DNA of 45,491 bases from Verrucomicrobiota bacterium (GTDB taxonomy: Bacteria > Chlamydiota > Chlamydiia > Chlamydiales > JAEYWL01). The notes under the pieces were generated by a model that had not been told where the DNA came from, ran no database searches, and saw only the letters and a list, made by a program, of their open reading frames with translations. Location of the stretch: NCBI GenBank assembly GCA_023428915.1, contig JAEYWL010000087.1, positions 1 through 45,491 on the forward strand, in the 5' to 3' direction. Both the position numbers and the translations under genes were made by a program. Below, in pieces: positions 33,305 through 42,413 of the stretch (positions are counted from its first letter, which is position 1; every line of letters starts with the position of its first letter).

Positions 33305-34783
33305 TCAAGCCCAAAAAGGAACATATTTTGCTGCTTTTTTAGAATTTTGTTCACCATATGGCTTAATTAATTCGTCCGTTATAGCTTCCTTAAGAATTCT
33401 TGATGCCATAGGATAATTTGAGTCCTTAATACCTAAGCGCCTACGTAAAGAATTATTCGACATTTGTGCACCCGAAACCCATTGAAGGCAAGCGTGTTGA
33501 TAGCAAGCCCGAACTTTCTCTTGTCTTCCCATTTCACTAAGATTTGCAGGTTGGAATAAAACAGCAATAGTATTTCCATTTGTAACTCTAAAATCGGGTG
33601 GGGGAAGTTGATAAAATTCAATTTGAAAAATTACCTTATCGATACCACTTCCACGTTCTTCACAAATTTTCATTCGACGCATTAAAGCTGCAAGTTCTTC
33701 GTTGCGTGATTGTGGAGGCTCGTCTATAAAGCGAAGGGTATCGATAAGTGGAATTCCGGGATTTGTAATTTCAATACGATTATCAAAAATTTCTATAGTA
33801 GGACCATTTCCAGTAATATTAAAATCTTGATGTATTAATGCATTAGCTACAAGTTCTCTAATCGCTATTTCAGGATATACTCTAACTTCCCTGCGGAGAG
33901 CTTGGCCAATCTCTTCGCTCGTAGGTAGCTGATCATTGATATATTCTACAGCTTCTTTAAAAGTCGCTGCGTAACCCTTTTTAAATAAGTGCTCCTTTAT
34001 AGTGTTGATCCGATTCACTCCTCGATAGATAATAACTCTGAGTGCTTTTCTTCCCAAACGACCAAATCGACTTAATTCATTTGCAAAAAGAATAGCTCCT
34101 ATATTCGTTATGGAATATTTTTCTCGAAGAAATTCTTTGATAATCCCCTCAGACTCTAACCTACGTAAAATAGCTAAGCGATTATCGGGCAAAGTCTGTT
34201 CTGTTAATTGGAAATATGCAGCATAGTCTAGCTCTATAAGAACTTGATCTCCTGTAAAGGATTCGTAAGCAATTCCTTTTTCAAATGACTGAATACGAAA
34301 AATCTCCCAGAGCCTGCGTTCTTTTTCTGGATAATCTTTTAAATTTTTTTTATATGTACCAACACGGATATACTCAATACTTTTAAATCTAACAGGATGA
34401 GAAAATGCAGCTTGAATTTCAAATACTACTATAGGTTTATCGTCAATTAGCCCTTCATGAAATTTAACCTCAATACCAGGAGTCAATTGATTAATCAACC
34501 AGCTCTCAAGTTCTTGATTTCCATTTTTCCCTTGATTATTAACCATCTTTTTTCTGGGCTGAAATCTTGTACCAATAATTTCATGATTTTTATCGTCAAT
34601 TCCCCAAATAAGATATCCTCGAGGTTGATTCCATAATGCAGCAGAGTTTGACAAAGCAGAAATATACTCTCCAATCTCTTCAGGATTATCATAGTTAAGT
34701 TTAAATTCTACCCATTCGCTTTCTCCACGAAGAGCTCTTAAACTTGCAACCAGGGAATGCAAATCTTCAGCGTTCATTCTCAT
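33305..34783 (-). CDS. Schlafen AlbA_2 domain protein with HATPase-like C-terminal domain
   Basis: The N-terminus carries the AlbA_2 (Schlafen) motif: ESEWVEFKLNYDNPEEIGEY and then RGYLIWGIDD. The middle has the HATPase_c_4 type pattern with EIAIRELVANALIHQDFNI, IEIFDNRIEITNPG and ERGSGIDKV. The last 90 residues look like a winged helix. This architecture is common in bacteria as an accessory or regulatory protein, and its function is not established. The frame is open to a TTG at 34792; Met codons at 34783 and 34777 are likelier starts, but no ribosome binding site decides. The gene seems more AT-rich than its neighbours and borders a MITE-like repeat, which suggests acquisition. Confidence 0.8.
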   Translation of the reverse strand: MRMNAEDLHSLVASLRALRGESEWVEFKLNYDNPEEIGEYISALSNSAALWNQPRGYLIWGIDDKNHEIIGTRFQPRKKMVNNQGKNGNQELESWLINQLTPGIEVKFHEGLIDDKPIVVFEIQAAFSHPVRFKSIEYIRVGTYKKNLKDYPEKERRLWEIFRIQSFEKGIAYESFTGDQVLIELDYAAYFQLTEQTLPDNRLAILRRLESEGIIKEFLREKYSITNIGAILFANELSRFGRLGRKALRVIIYRGVNRINTIKEHLFKKGYAATFKEAVEYINDQLPTSEEIGQALRREVRVYPEIAIRELVANALIHQDFNITGNGPTIEIFDNRIEITNPGIPLIDTLRFIDEPPQSRNEELAALMRRMKICEERGSGIDKVIFQIEFYQLPPPDFRVTNGNTIAVLFQPANLSEMGRQEKVRACYQHACLQWVSGAQMSNNSLRRRLGIKDSNYPMASRILKEAITDELIKPYGEQNSKKAAKYVPFWA

Positions 34784-34859
34784 ATAATCCAAATTATTAT
34801 AGATTTAATTTTTTCGAAAAAAATCTTAGGGGTTCTTATCTAAAAAGCCACTGAAATTT

Positions 34860-35033
34860 AAACCCGACTTGTTACCTTATAATAAGTCATATTCGAAATT
34901 ATTTTCTCTCTAAGAACTCGCAAAAATCAGTGGGCCATGTTAATAATATGACCTACTGATTTTCAAGGCTTCGTGTGAGCTCTTAGAGGAAAAGAACTCG
35001 AATCTGACTCTTAGAAGGTAGCAAGTCGGGTTT
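34860..35033. mobile_element. MITE-like palindromic element, long copy (174 bp)
   Basis: Ends are AAACCCGACTTG and its complement at 34860-34871 and 35022-35033, within imperfect terminal inverted repeats of about 37 bases. Compared with the 95-bp copy at 41925-42019 (inverted), it carries 80 extra bases between two 9-base direct repeats AAGAACTCG (34912-34920 and 34992-35000). The extra part holds a near-palindrome at 34923-34963 (arms AAAATCAGT/ACTGATTTT). No protein is encoded. With 34784-34859 and 35034-35184 it makes up a gap of about 400 bases between genes, where I see nothing else. Confidence 0.75.
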
Positions 35034-35184
35034 TAAGTATAAATCTAAGTTATTCAAGTTTTTTATACATCGATTAGTTGAAAAAAATATAATTCATTTT
35101 GTTTGTGATCGAAATACACTGTACTTTCTCTCTTGCTTGGAGGGGTGCTTTCTGCTATGTTGCATAGATAAATTTTAAGAGCAT

Positions 35185-36390
35185 ATGCAAAAAACTGACA
35201 TCATCATTATTGGAGCCGGCATCCTGGGCTTATCCACAGCGATGCAGCTGCTGCAAAAACGCCCTGGCATTAACCTGCTTATTCTGGAAAAAGAAAAGGA
35301 AATCGCCGAGCATCAAACCGGCCATAATAGCGGCGTGATCCATTCCGGTATTTATTACAAGCCAGGCTCATTAAAAGCAAAAAATTGCATTGACGGCGTG
35401 CAGCGCCTCATCTCCTTTTGCAGCGAAAAAGGAATTGCTTTTCAGCAATGCGGTAAATTGATCGTAGCCACCACTAAAGAAGAGCTGCCTAGATTGGAAG
35501 AATTGCAAAGGCGCGGATTGGCAAACGGTGTGCCGAGATTAGAGCGGGTTGGGCCGGAAAGGATTAAAGAAATTGAACCGCACGCCGCTGGCATTGCCGC
35601 GCTCTATTCCCCTGAAACTGCGATTGTCGATTTTGTGCAGGTTGCTCAAGCTTATGCCAATGAAATTAAACGCCTCGGCGGACAAATTGTTACCCAGGCA
35701 CCAGTAAAAGCAATTACGCGTAAACTAGACGGCTTCACGGTGCAGGCAGGGATTAAGGAATACCAAGCCGCTCAGTTAATTAATTGTGCGGGTTTGCAAG
35801 CCGACCGCCTGGCAAATCAAGTTGAAAAAGAAGTGTGCCCTAAACAGATCGTTCCATTTCGGGGCGAGTATTATGAACTGGTCGCTTCTAAACGCGGCCT
35901 GGTTAAAGGGCTGATTTATCCCGTACCTGACCCAAAATTCCCTTTCTTAGGCGTGCATCTTAGCCGCACCATGGATGGGCGTGTTGAAGCGGGTCCAAAT
36001 GCAGTCTTGGCTTTATCCAGAGAGGGCTATACCAAAAAAGACCTCCGTTTTAGAGATTGCATGGATATTCTTACTTACAAGGGTTTTTGGTATATGGCAG
36101 CCAGGTATTGGAAAATAGGCTTGTATGAAGTATATCGTTCATTTTCCAAAGCAAGTTTTACAAAAGCTTTGCAAAGATTGATTCCAGAACTGCAAGCTGA
36201 CGATCTAGTGCGGGCAGAGGCTGGCGTGCGCTCCCAGGTCGTTTTACCTAACGGTAAAATGTTTGATGATTTTGCAATCATCCAGAAAGAAGGCATCATC
36301 CATGTATTGAATGCCCCTTCCCCGGCAGCTACCGCTTCGTTAGCTATTGGCGACTATTTAAGTAATTTAATTCTACAAAAAAACTCATAA
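35185..36390 (+). CDS. lhgO: L-2-hydroxyglutarate oxidase-like FAD enzyme
   Basis: This 401-residue flavoprotein of the DAO family begins with the dinucleotide-binding motif IIIGAGILGLSTAMQL, then HQTGHNSGVIHSGIYYKPGS, the phrase that marks L-2-hydroxyglutarate oxidase (LhgO/YgaF). It continues with RFRG-type segments such as VPFRGEYYEL and the late VHVLNAPSPAATASLAIG-like C-terminal loop. The enzyme oxidises L-2-hydroxyglutarate to 2-oxoglutarate and passes electrons to the quinone pool. It is followed after 4 bases by an AsnB gene, so both are one transcript. Whether it serves glutamate metabolism or a sugar pathway is open. Confidence 0.87.
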   Translation: MQKTDIIIIGAGILGLSTAMQLLQKRPGINLLILEKEKEIAEHQTGHNSGVIHSGIYYKPGSLKAKNCIDGVQRLISFCSEKGIAFQQCGKLIVATTKEELPRLEELQRRGLANGVPRLERVGPERIKEIEPHAAGIAALYSPETAIVDFVQVAQAYANEIKRLGGQIVTQAPVKAITRKLDGFTVQAGIKEYQAAQLINCAGLQADRLANQVEKEVCPKQIVPFRGEYYELVASKRGLVKGLIYPVPDPKFPFLGVHLSRTMDGRVEAGPNAVLALSREGYTKKDLRFRDCMDILTYKGFWYMAARYWKIGLYEVYRSFSKASFTKALQRLIPELQADDLVRAEAGVRSQVVLPNGKMFDDFAIIQKEGIIHVLNAPSPAATASLAIGDYLSNLILQKNS

Positions 36391-36394
36391 AATT

Positions 36395-38380
36395 ATGTGC
36401 GGCATCTCTGCAATTATATCCTCCGGAAATTCTTTAGCAGTTACCAACATAAAACAAATGAGCGACATCATCTCGCACCGAGGGCCGGACGATGAAGGTT
36501 TTATTGTATTAGAATCACTAGAAAATTCTCCAAAAGTATATGGAGCCGGCTCGACTCCCAAAACTGTTTTTGAAAGCGCCTTTCCTTATACTCCTCGCGC
36601 ATTTTGGCCGGAGGGGCAGGTATTAACCGGATTACTGGCCTTAGGACATAGGCGGTTATCTATTGTAGACCTTAGTCCTGCCGGCCATCAACCCATGTGT
36701 TCGCACGATAAAACGGCCTGGATAACCTATAATGGCGAAATCTATAACTTCATTGAAATAAAGCAAGAGCTGCAAACATTAGGCTATATTTTCCAGACGC
36801 AAAGCGATACGGAAGTCATCTTATGCGCTTACCGCCATTGGGGCGTAAAATGCCTTGAGCGTTTTAACGGCATGTTTGCCTTTGTCATAGTGGATTTATT
36901 TGAAAAAAAGGTGTTTGCTGCGCGCGATCGGTTTGGGGTAAAGCCGCTTTACTATTGGTGCTCTCCCAAAGGGTTCGTGGCATTTGCTTCCGAAATCAAA
37001 CAGTTTACCTGCCTGCCTGGCTGGCAACCCAAAATGCATGGACAGCGGGTTTATGATTTTTTAAATTGGGAAGCCACCGACCACACTTCCGACACTTTGT
37101 TCCAAGGTGTCAAGCAATTGCGCGGCGGTGAAATGCTCGAACTGTCTATTAAAGATGCAGGGCCTGCAGCAATCGAAGTGAGCCGTTGGTATTCCTTAAG
37201 CGCAGAGCCATTTAAAGGTTCTTTCCAAGAAGCAGCTGAGAAATTCAAGCAGCTAATGGAAGAAGCTGTCCAGCTAAGATTGCGCGCTGATGTCGATGTG
37301 GGTTCGTGTTTATCCGGGGGATTAGATTCTTCAACTATCGTGTGTTTAGCCAATCGGCAAATGCGCAATTGCAATGCTTCCGGCAAGCAAAAAACCTTTT
37401 CTGCTTGCTCTAACATTAGCCGATTCGATGAGCGGCATTTTATCGAAATCGTGGTTGAAAATACGCAAGTGGAGGCGCATTACACTTATCCTTGCATGGA
37501 TAAGCTCTTTGATGAATTGCCCAAAATCTGCTGGCATCAAGATGAACCTTTTACTTCAACTAGCATTTTTGCCCAATGGCAAGTGTTCCAGTTAGTAAAA
37601 GAGCAAGGAATCAAAGTCATGCTAGACGGTCAAGGTGCTGATGAGCAATTAGCGGGCTATCATGGCTTCTTTGGCCATTACTTTAATGATCTCTTTAGGT
37701 CTGGCAAGTGGCATCTGCTGTTTCAAGAAATTCAACAAGCCTCTCAAAAACATGGCATAAATCCCATGCCTCATTTGCTTAAAACTTTTATTCCAAAATC
37801 ATTTCGTCAACCTCTGCGCAAATGCTTTAATAAATCTTCCACCGATCCTAACTGGTTGAATATTCCCTTGCTTTCAGCTTCTAAAACCGAACCCTATCGC
37901 TTTGTCCGCAGCTTGCAAGCTCAATCTTTATTGCAGTTGGAGCAAAGCAGCCTGCCAAAATTATTGCATTATGAAGACCGCGACTCAATGGCGCATTCCA
38001 TTGAGTCGCGCACTCCATTTCTGGATTACCGCTTAGTGGAATTTACCTATAGCCTGCCCTCGCACTTTAAAATTCAACAGGGGATGACAAAGGCTATTTT
38101 AAGGGAATCAATGAAAGGGGTGCTGCCTGATCCAATTAGGCAGCGAGTCGATAAAATTGGTTTTGCTACAGCTGAAGAAGTGTGGATTCGAGAGCAGCAC
38201 CCTGAGCGTTTCAAGCAAGCCATTGATCAGGCAATAGAAAGTTCTCAGGGAGTGATCCATTCTGACTATACCCTGAAAGAGGTTGATGCCATTATAAGCG
38301 GAGAAAAACCTTTCTCATATTTTATTTGGCGTTTAATTAGTTTTGGCGAATGGATTAAAACTTTTTCAGTTAAAACATAA
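36395..38380 (+). CDS. asnB: Second AsnB-type asparagine synthetase (glutamine-hydrolysing)
   Basis: This 661-residue protein has the Cys nucleophile in M-C-G-I-S-A-I-I, SHRGPDDEGF, NGEIYNFIEI and TQSDTEVILCAYRHWG, and a synthetase domain with SGGLDSST and DGQGADEQLAGYHG. It differs from the AsnB at 31059 in having an extra segment (about 45-80) in the amidotransferase domain and in many positions, so the two are not recent duplicates. It is coupled to lhgO rather than to sugar genes, and could be the metabolic asparagine synthetase, but the polysaccharide context leaves a sugar-amidation role open. Confidence 0.87.
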   Translation: MCGISAIISSGNSLAVTNIKQMSDIISHRGPDDEGFIVLESLENSPKVYGAGSTPKTVFESAFPYTPRAFWPEGQVLTGLLALGHRRLSIVDLSPAGHQPMCSHDKTAWITYNGEIYNFIEIKQELQTLGYIFQTQSDTEVILCAYRHWGVKCLERFNGMFAFVIVDLFEKKVFAARDRFGVKPLYYWCSPKGFVAFASEIKQFTCLPGWQPKMHGQRVYDFLNWEATDHTSDTLFQGVKQLRGGEMLELSIKDAGPAAIEVSRWYSLSAEPFKGSFQEAAEKFKQLMEEAVQLRLRADVDVGSCLSGGLDSSTIVCLANRQMRNCNASGKQKTFSACSNISRFDERHFIEIVVENTQVEAHYTYPCMDKLFDELPKICWHQDEPFTSTSIFAQWQVFQLVKEQGIKVMLDGQGADEQLAGYHGFFGHYFNDLFRSGKWHLLFQEIQQASQKHGINPMPHLLKTFIPKSFRQPLRKCFNKSSTDPNWLNIPLLSASKTEPYRFVRSLQAQSLLQLEQSSLPKLLHYEDRDSMAHSIESRTPFLDYRLVEFTYSLPSHFKIQQGMTKAILRESMKGVLPDPIRQRVDKIGFATAEEVWIREQHPERFKQAIDQAIESSQGVIHSDYTLKEVDAIISGEKPFSYFIWRLISFGEWIKTFSVKT

Positions 38381-38412
38381 TTAACATAACTTATTATTTA
38401 CATTTTATTACT

Positions 38413-38441
38413 ATTTGCGTATATTTTCTCGCAAATATTTT
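38413..38441 (+). terminator. Weak stem-loop after asnB
   Basis: ATTTGCG at 38413-38419 pairs with CGCAAAT at 38430-38436 around a 10-base AT-rich loop, and is followed by ATTTT. The stem is only 7 bp. It lies between the asnB stop and the next gene, so it may be a weak terminator. Confidence 0.3.
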
Positions 38442-38457
38442 AAAATGGATTATACTT

Positions 38458-41400
38458 TTGACAACATCAATTTCAGCTGCCAATACACAACTAAGCGTAA
38501 ATGCTTTAATCGAATTCGAACATAAAGCTTCCTCATCGCACCCTACCCTATTGCGGGTTGCTTATAATCGCGAAGGCGGATTCCTGGAAACTTTCTCTCC
38601 AAATTTATTGCAACAGGAACTGCGCAGACTAGAATTCGGATCCTGCGCAACTAGTAAAGTTGCGTCTTTTTTATTTACTCACCGCGAAACTCTTTTCCCC
38701 TCTCCAGAATTAAGCCTTGCGAATTTAAGGGCAAAGCTGCAGCGCTACTGCGAACACCGTTGGTACGACTCCGAAAAATCCGCTATCGCATCTATCGAAG
38801 GGTTAGAAGAGTACTTTTCAAACGAGCAGGCATTTGCAAAAACTGTTAACGAAATACAAAACTCTTCCAAAAAAACAGCTTCCCATTATGTGAGCAACTT
38901 GCTTGCACTAGTAAAAAATACAAGCGCCAATAACGCGGGGCGTATACTTAATTTGTTGGACAAACACAAAGCTTCCCTGCCTGAAATTCCCTTTATTTTT
39001 AGCGCTTCGGCTAAAGATCGTCTTCTCCGGACACAGCCAGAACAATTGGCAAGGATAATTAGTTATGAACGCTTACAAGGAGTATTAACGACGCGCAGCT
39101 ACTACCAAAAAAAGCTGGATGAAGCCATAGAAAAATGCGATAAAACTACACTGGAAACACTTGGAAAACTATTTAAGGGAAGTTTGCTTGAACTTTTGGG
39201 CACAGGCCTGGATCAGGGCAACTTTATTCATCGGGCAATTGTTAAGCAAATCCCCTGGAAAAGGATCAAACTTGTTTTTGAGTGCATCAAATGTAAAAGC
39301 CCTTTTAAGGCAGAACTTCTTAAACTGACCGACTGCTCAAACTGTACGCCATTCCAATCATTATTCAATTTAGATAGCACAGAGGGAGCCGCCACCCAAT
39401 ATATTGAAGAAATGAGCTACCAGCTGTTGTCGCTTTCTCTTAGGCTTCATAAAAAAGGATTCTCCAACTGCTTACCCTTTTTTTTCAAACCCAATCATAT
39501 CCCCCATATTCCCTTAGTCCTGCAAAGTTATTTTGAAAAAGCCGTAAATTGGGATATTCTTATACTAGCAAGCGAGCCGGGTGAAATTTCCTACATAAAC
39601 AAATGGCTTGGCGAATATCTGTTAGTTGCCTCCCTAGATGATATTATCGAGTTTAAAAAATGGTTTATTAAAGGCAGCGACAGCTGGATCCCATTGCCAT
39701 ATAACCTTGCGCACACCAAAAATTTACAGGCATTTCTTACTGCAGATGCACAAGGAAATACATTGCTACACGTGGCCATGAACAATCCCGAATTAAGTGC
39801 AAATCCCAATATCATCTTTAAATTAACGACATTCTGCAAGCCGGAAATAATGACTAAATTAGCGCTTCCTAACCATTTAGGCATGACTCCTTTGCATTTG
39901 GCTCTTGAAAACGGATTAGCGCCTGAACATTTTGATAAATTTATCTTTAACCTTACCGAGAATAGCCCTCTCCAGTTAGAGCGCTTCTATACACCCGATG
40001 AGCAAGGGACAACGCTGCTGCATTATGCCCCTAATATTGCTTTGGCTGAAAAAATCTTAAATAAATGCCCTGCTGACTTAAGAAAAAATGTTTACAATCC
40101 GGCAAGTCTGCCGAAAGGCATAAAAAGTCCATTGCACCGCATCCTTAAAAGAGCACACGACGATATAGTTACAGCTAGGCGTTTTTTTGAGAATCTGCCT
40201 CAAACAGAATTGGATTTGGTGTTTCGCCTGCAAGTATATGGTGCGACTCCATTTCATCACTGTGCTGACTGGAGTTTGAGCAAACTGCTGCTCAGCCGTT
40301 ACTCAGGCGATTTGCAAACCGCATTCGGAAAAGATAATTGCGGCAGGACGCCATTGCATACCCTCACCGCCTCGCTATTGCCTTTTTCAGCGGAAGACTT
40401 TCAAGATTACCTTAAAAAATGCCCTATCGAATGTTTGGCTGACAACTTTAGTCCAGACGATACAGGCAAGACACCTTTGCATTACATTTTGGAAAAAACT
40501 ACCCGCGAAAATTTAAGCAAATTTTTAAAGGCATACCCTGCCGAATATTTGCCAATTGCAGCCGACAAAAATCTGTTCAAACTCTTAATAGCACTGGGGC
40601 AAGACCCTGCAATTATCTTTAACGCTATAGATGATAGCGAAGAAAACGCAAAATTTGCCTGCCTGGCAGCTTTGGCTGAACTAAAGGAAAACCTCCCCAA
40701 ATATATTAAAGAATTCCAAGCAAAAGGGACTGAAGCCATTAGAAAATCGGCAAAATATGAGGCTTTAGTCGACAAGCTGCGCAGAGATAATCAGGCAAAG
40801 TTGCAGCAGTTTTTAAAAGAGCACTTTTCCACCCTGGACAAAGAGAGTAAAAATGGATGCTTTTGGGCCCTTTCACCAACAGCTAATGCCGCCTACATCA
40901 ACGGGATACCGGACAGCGAGAAGCAAAGAGTCCTGCGCTCATTCAAAAACCTGCCCCGATTTGGATCAGGCAAATCGCGTCATTCGCGGATCGCACAATT
41001 TTTTCTGGAATTGGACAAGCTTCCTCAAAAAGAGTCAGAAAACCTCTTAGATTGCATTCCTGCATATGCCTATGCGTTTGCCGCAAGCTTGCCTGAATAC
41101 CATTCTGCACTTTTTGCCATCATGCCAATGCTGCCTGAACATCTTAAGATGGCCATAATTCCGCAACTTTCCGCAGAGAACCTTGCCGCATGCTGCCAAA
41201 AAAAAGATAAGACTATCCTTCAATATACCTCAAACCGGCAAAAGCAAGACTATGTGCGTGAAGTCATGCACAATGCCTTTAAAGACTCTGATCTAATGAC
41301 TTTGACAAAAGAATTAGAGGAAATAAAAGCTTCTCCTAGCGGCAGCCAACGCGATGGCAAGAAACTCCATCTCCAGCAACGCGTCTCTGAGGCTAAGACT

Positions 41401-41877
41401 CTCGTGGAAAAATCGGCAAAGCTGTTTGCATGCATAATACATGCAGCAATTGGAGAGGGCTCTGAAAACACAAAAACAGCCCTGAATGAATTAAGGGTTT
41501 ATCTGGCCAACATCCCTGCGCGCCGCCATAAATTAGACCAGTTAATAAAAGGCATCCGCTCAATCCCTTTATCCCAAAACTACGACCCTGCAGGCAAGTT
41601 TATTGACCCGGTTACTTATTGCGTTATGACACGTCCCTTACAGCTGCCAGGGATCTATGCCGAAGGTATCATTTCCATAAGCGAATCTCATCTCGATGCA
41701 AGTTATTATGAAAACCCTGTCTATAAAAACAGTACCCGAGTAACTGCCATGGGTGAAGAGTGGTATAACCCCTTAAATAATCATTGGTTACCAGCTCAAC
41801 TCTTTATTCCTGATCAACAGCTGGCCAAAAAAATAGATGCATGGAAGCAAACCCACCCCGGTTGGGAAATTCACTGA
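38458..41877 (+). CDS. Ankyrin-repeat protein with CxxC pair and C-terminal U-box-like domain (candidate effector)
   Basis: This 1139-residue protein has no signal peptide. A helical N-terminal part (about 1-270) is followed by a possible zinc site, C276-x2-C279 and C293-x2-C296. Seven degenerate ankyrin-type motifs of the G-x-T-x-L-H type follow (around residues 433, 475, 517, 555, 595, 629 and 670). After a helical stretch, the C-terminus (1047-1130) resembles a U-box: KFIDPVTYCVMTRPLQLP, a helix, NPL, LPAQLFIPDQQL and a final helix with W. Ankyrin and U-box domains are hallmarks of proteins that intracellular bacteria send into host cells, so an E3 ubiquitin ligase-like effector is a good guess. 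The only in-frame start is TTG at 38458, without a clear ribosome binding site. Confidence 0.7.
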   Translation: MTTSISAANTQLSVNALIEFEHKASSSHPTLLRVAYNREGGFLETFSPNLLQQELRRLEFGSCATSKVASFLFTHRETLFPSPELSLANLRAKLQRYCEHRWYDSEKSAIASIEGLEEYFSNEQAFAKTVNEIQNSSKKTASHYVSNLLALVKNTSANNAGRILNLLDKHKASLPEIPFIFSASAKDRLLRTQPEQLARIISYERLQGVLTTRSYYQKKLDEAIEKCDKTTLETLGKLFKGSLLELLGTGLDQGNFIHRAIVKQIPWKRIKLVFECIKCKSPFKAELLKLTDCSNCTPFQSLFNLDSTEGAATQYIEEMSYQLLSLSLRLHKKGFSNCLPFFFKPNHIPHIPLVLQSYFEKAVNWDILILASEPGEISYINKWLGEYLLVASLDDIIEFKKWFIKGSDSWIPLPYNLAHTKNLQAFLTADAQGNTLLHVAMNNPELSANPNIIFKLTTFCKPEIMTKLALPNHLGMTPLHLALENGLAPEHFDKFIFNLTENSPLQLERFYTPDEQGTTLLHYAPNIALAEKILNKCPADLRKNVYNPASLPKGIKSPLHRILKRAHDDIVTARRFFENLPQTELDLVFRLQVYGATPFHHCADWSLSKLLLSRYSGDLQTAFGKDNCGRTPLHTLTASLLPFSAEDFQDYLKKCPIECLADNFSPDDTGKTPLHYILEKTTRENLSKFLKAYPAEYLPIAADKNLFKLLIALGQDPAIIFNAIDDSEENAKFACLAALAELKENLPKYIKEFQAKGTEAIRKSAKYEALVDKLRRDNQAKLQQFLKEHFSTLDKESKNGCFWALSPTANAAYINGIPDSEKQRVLRSFKNLPRFGSGKSRHSRIAQFFLELDKLPQKESENLLDCIPAYAYAFAASLPEYHSALFAIMPMLPEHLKMAIIPQLSAENLAACCQKKDKTILQYTSNRQKQDYVREVMHNAFKDSDLMTLTKELEEIKASPSGSQRDGKKLHLQQRVSEAKTLVEKSAKLFACIIHAAIGEGSENTKTALNELRVYLANIPARRHKLDQLIKGIRSIPLSQNYDPAGKFIDPVTYCVMTRPLQLPGIYAEGIISISESHLDASYYENPVYKNSTRVTAMGEEWYNPLNNHWLPAQLFIPDQQLAKKIDAWKQTHPGWEIH

Positions 41878-41924
41878 TTAGCTCGTTATAAATATTTTTA
41901 TTATGAACAATATAAATCACATTA

Positions 41925-42019
41925 AAACCCGACTTGCTACCTTCTAAGAGTCAGATTCGAGCTCTTAGAGAGAAAATACTTTCGAATATGACTTATTATA
42001 AAGGTAGCAAGTCGGGTTT
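41925..42019. mobile_element. MITE-like palindromic element, short copy (95 bp)
   Basis: This is the inverted counterpart of 34860-35033, with ends AAACCCGACTTGCTACC and its near-perfect complement (TIRs about 37 bases with a few mismatches). It lacks the 80-bp segment found in the long copy. It sits 47 bases after the ankyrin/U-box-like gene. Its right end is 2 bases before an AAGGA ribosome binding site of the next gene, so the insertion, if recent, lies directly upstream of that gene. Confidence 0.75.
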
Positions 42020-42031
42020 AAAGGAAAAAAT

Positions 42032-42397
42032 ATGAACAGTAACCGCCTTACAGCAGTTGTAAAATCAAACGCTATAGGAAATATCCCGTCACACCTCAAT
42101 ACTTCAAACGCTTTGGAGCTGCTGGAAAACACTTCAACACCTCAAAACTTTGCTTTACGGGTTAATAGAACAAAAGCATTTCCCTATTTGGAAATAATTT
42201 CAATTGCAGAATGGACTCTTAAGGATATGAATGAGACGGTAGAGTATTTAATGATGCATCATCTCGATATCTTTCATCAGCAGGATACCTCAGATAAAAA
42301 AAACCTTATAGAGAAACTGCGTTCTTATAAAGAAGACCATCAAGATGATACCAGTGCAAAAATTGATGACCTATTCAAAATTCTAAATCTAAACTAA
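42032..42397 (+). CDS. Small acidic protein of unknown function, 121 aa
   Basis: I do not recognise this protein. It is soluble, with a Ser/Asn-rich N-terminus (M-N-S-N-R-L-T-A-V-V-K-S-N) and a helical, charged C-terminal half (LIEKLRSYKEDHQDD). An AAGGA site 6 bases before the ATG supports translation. It follows the giant ankyrin/U-box-like gene and is separated from it only by the MITE-like repeat. A link to the effector, such as a partner or second secreted protein, is possible but unsupported by any motif. Confidence 0.6.
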   Translation: MNSNRLTAVVKSNAIGNIPSHLNTSNALELLENTSTPQNFALRVNRTKAFPYLEIISIAEWTLKDMNETVEYLMMHHLDIFHQQDTSDKKNLIEKLRSYKEDHQDDTSAKIDDLFKILNLN

Positions 42398-42413
42398 AGC
42401 TTTTAGGTCAAAA

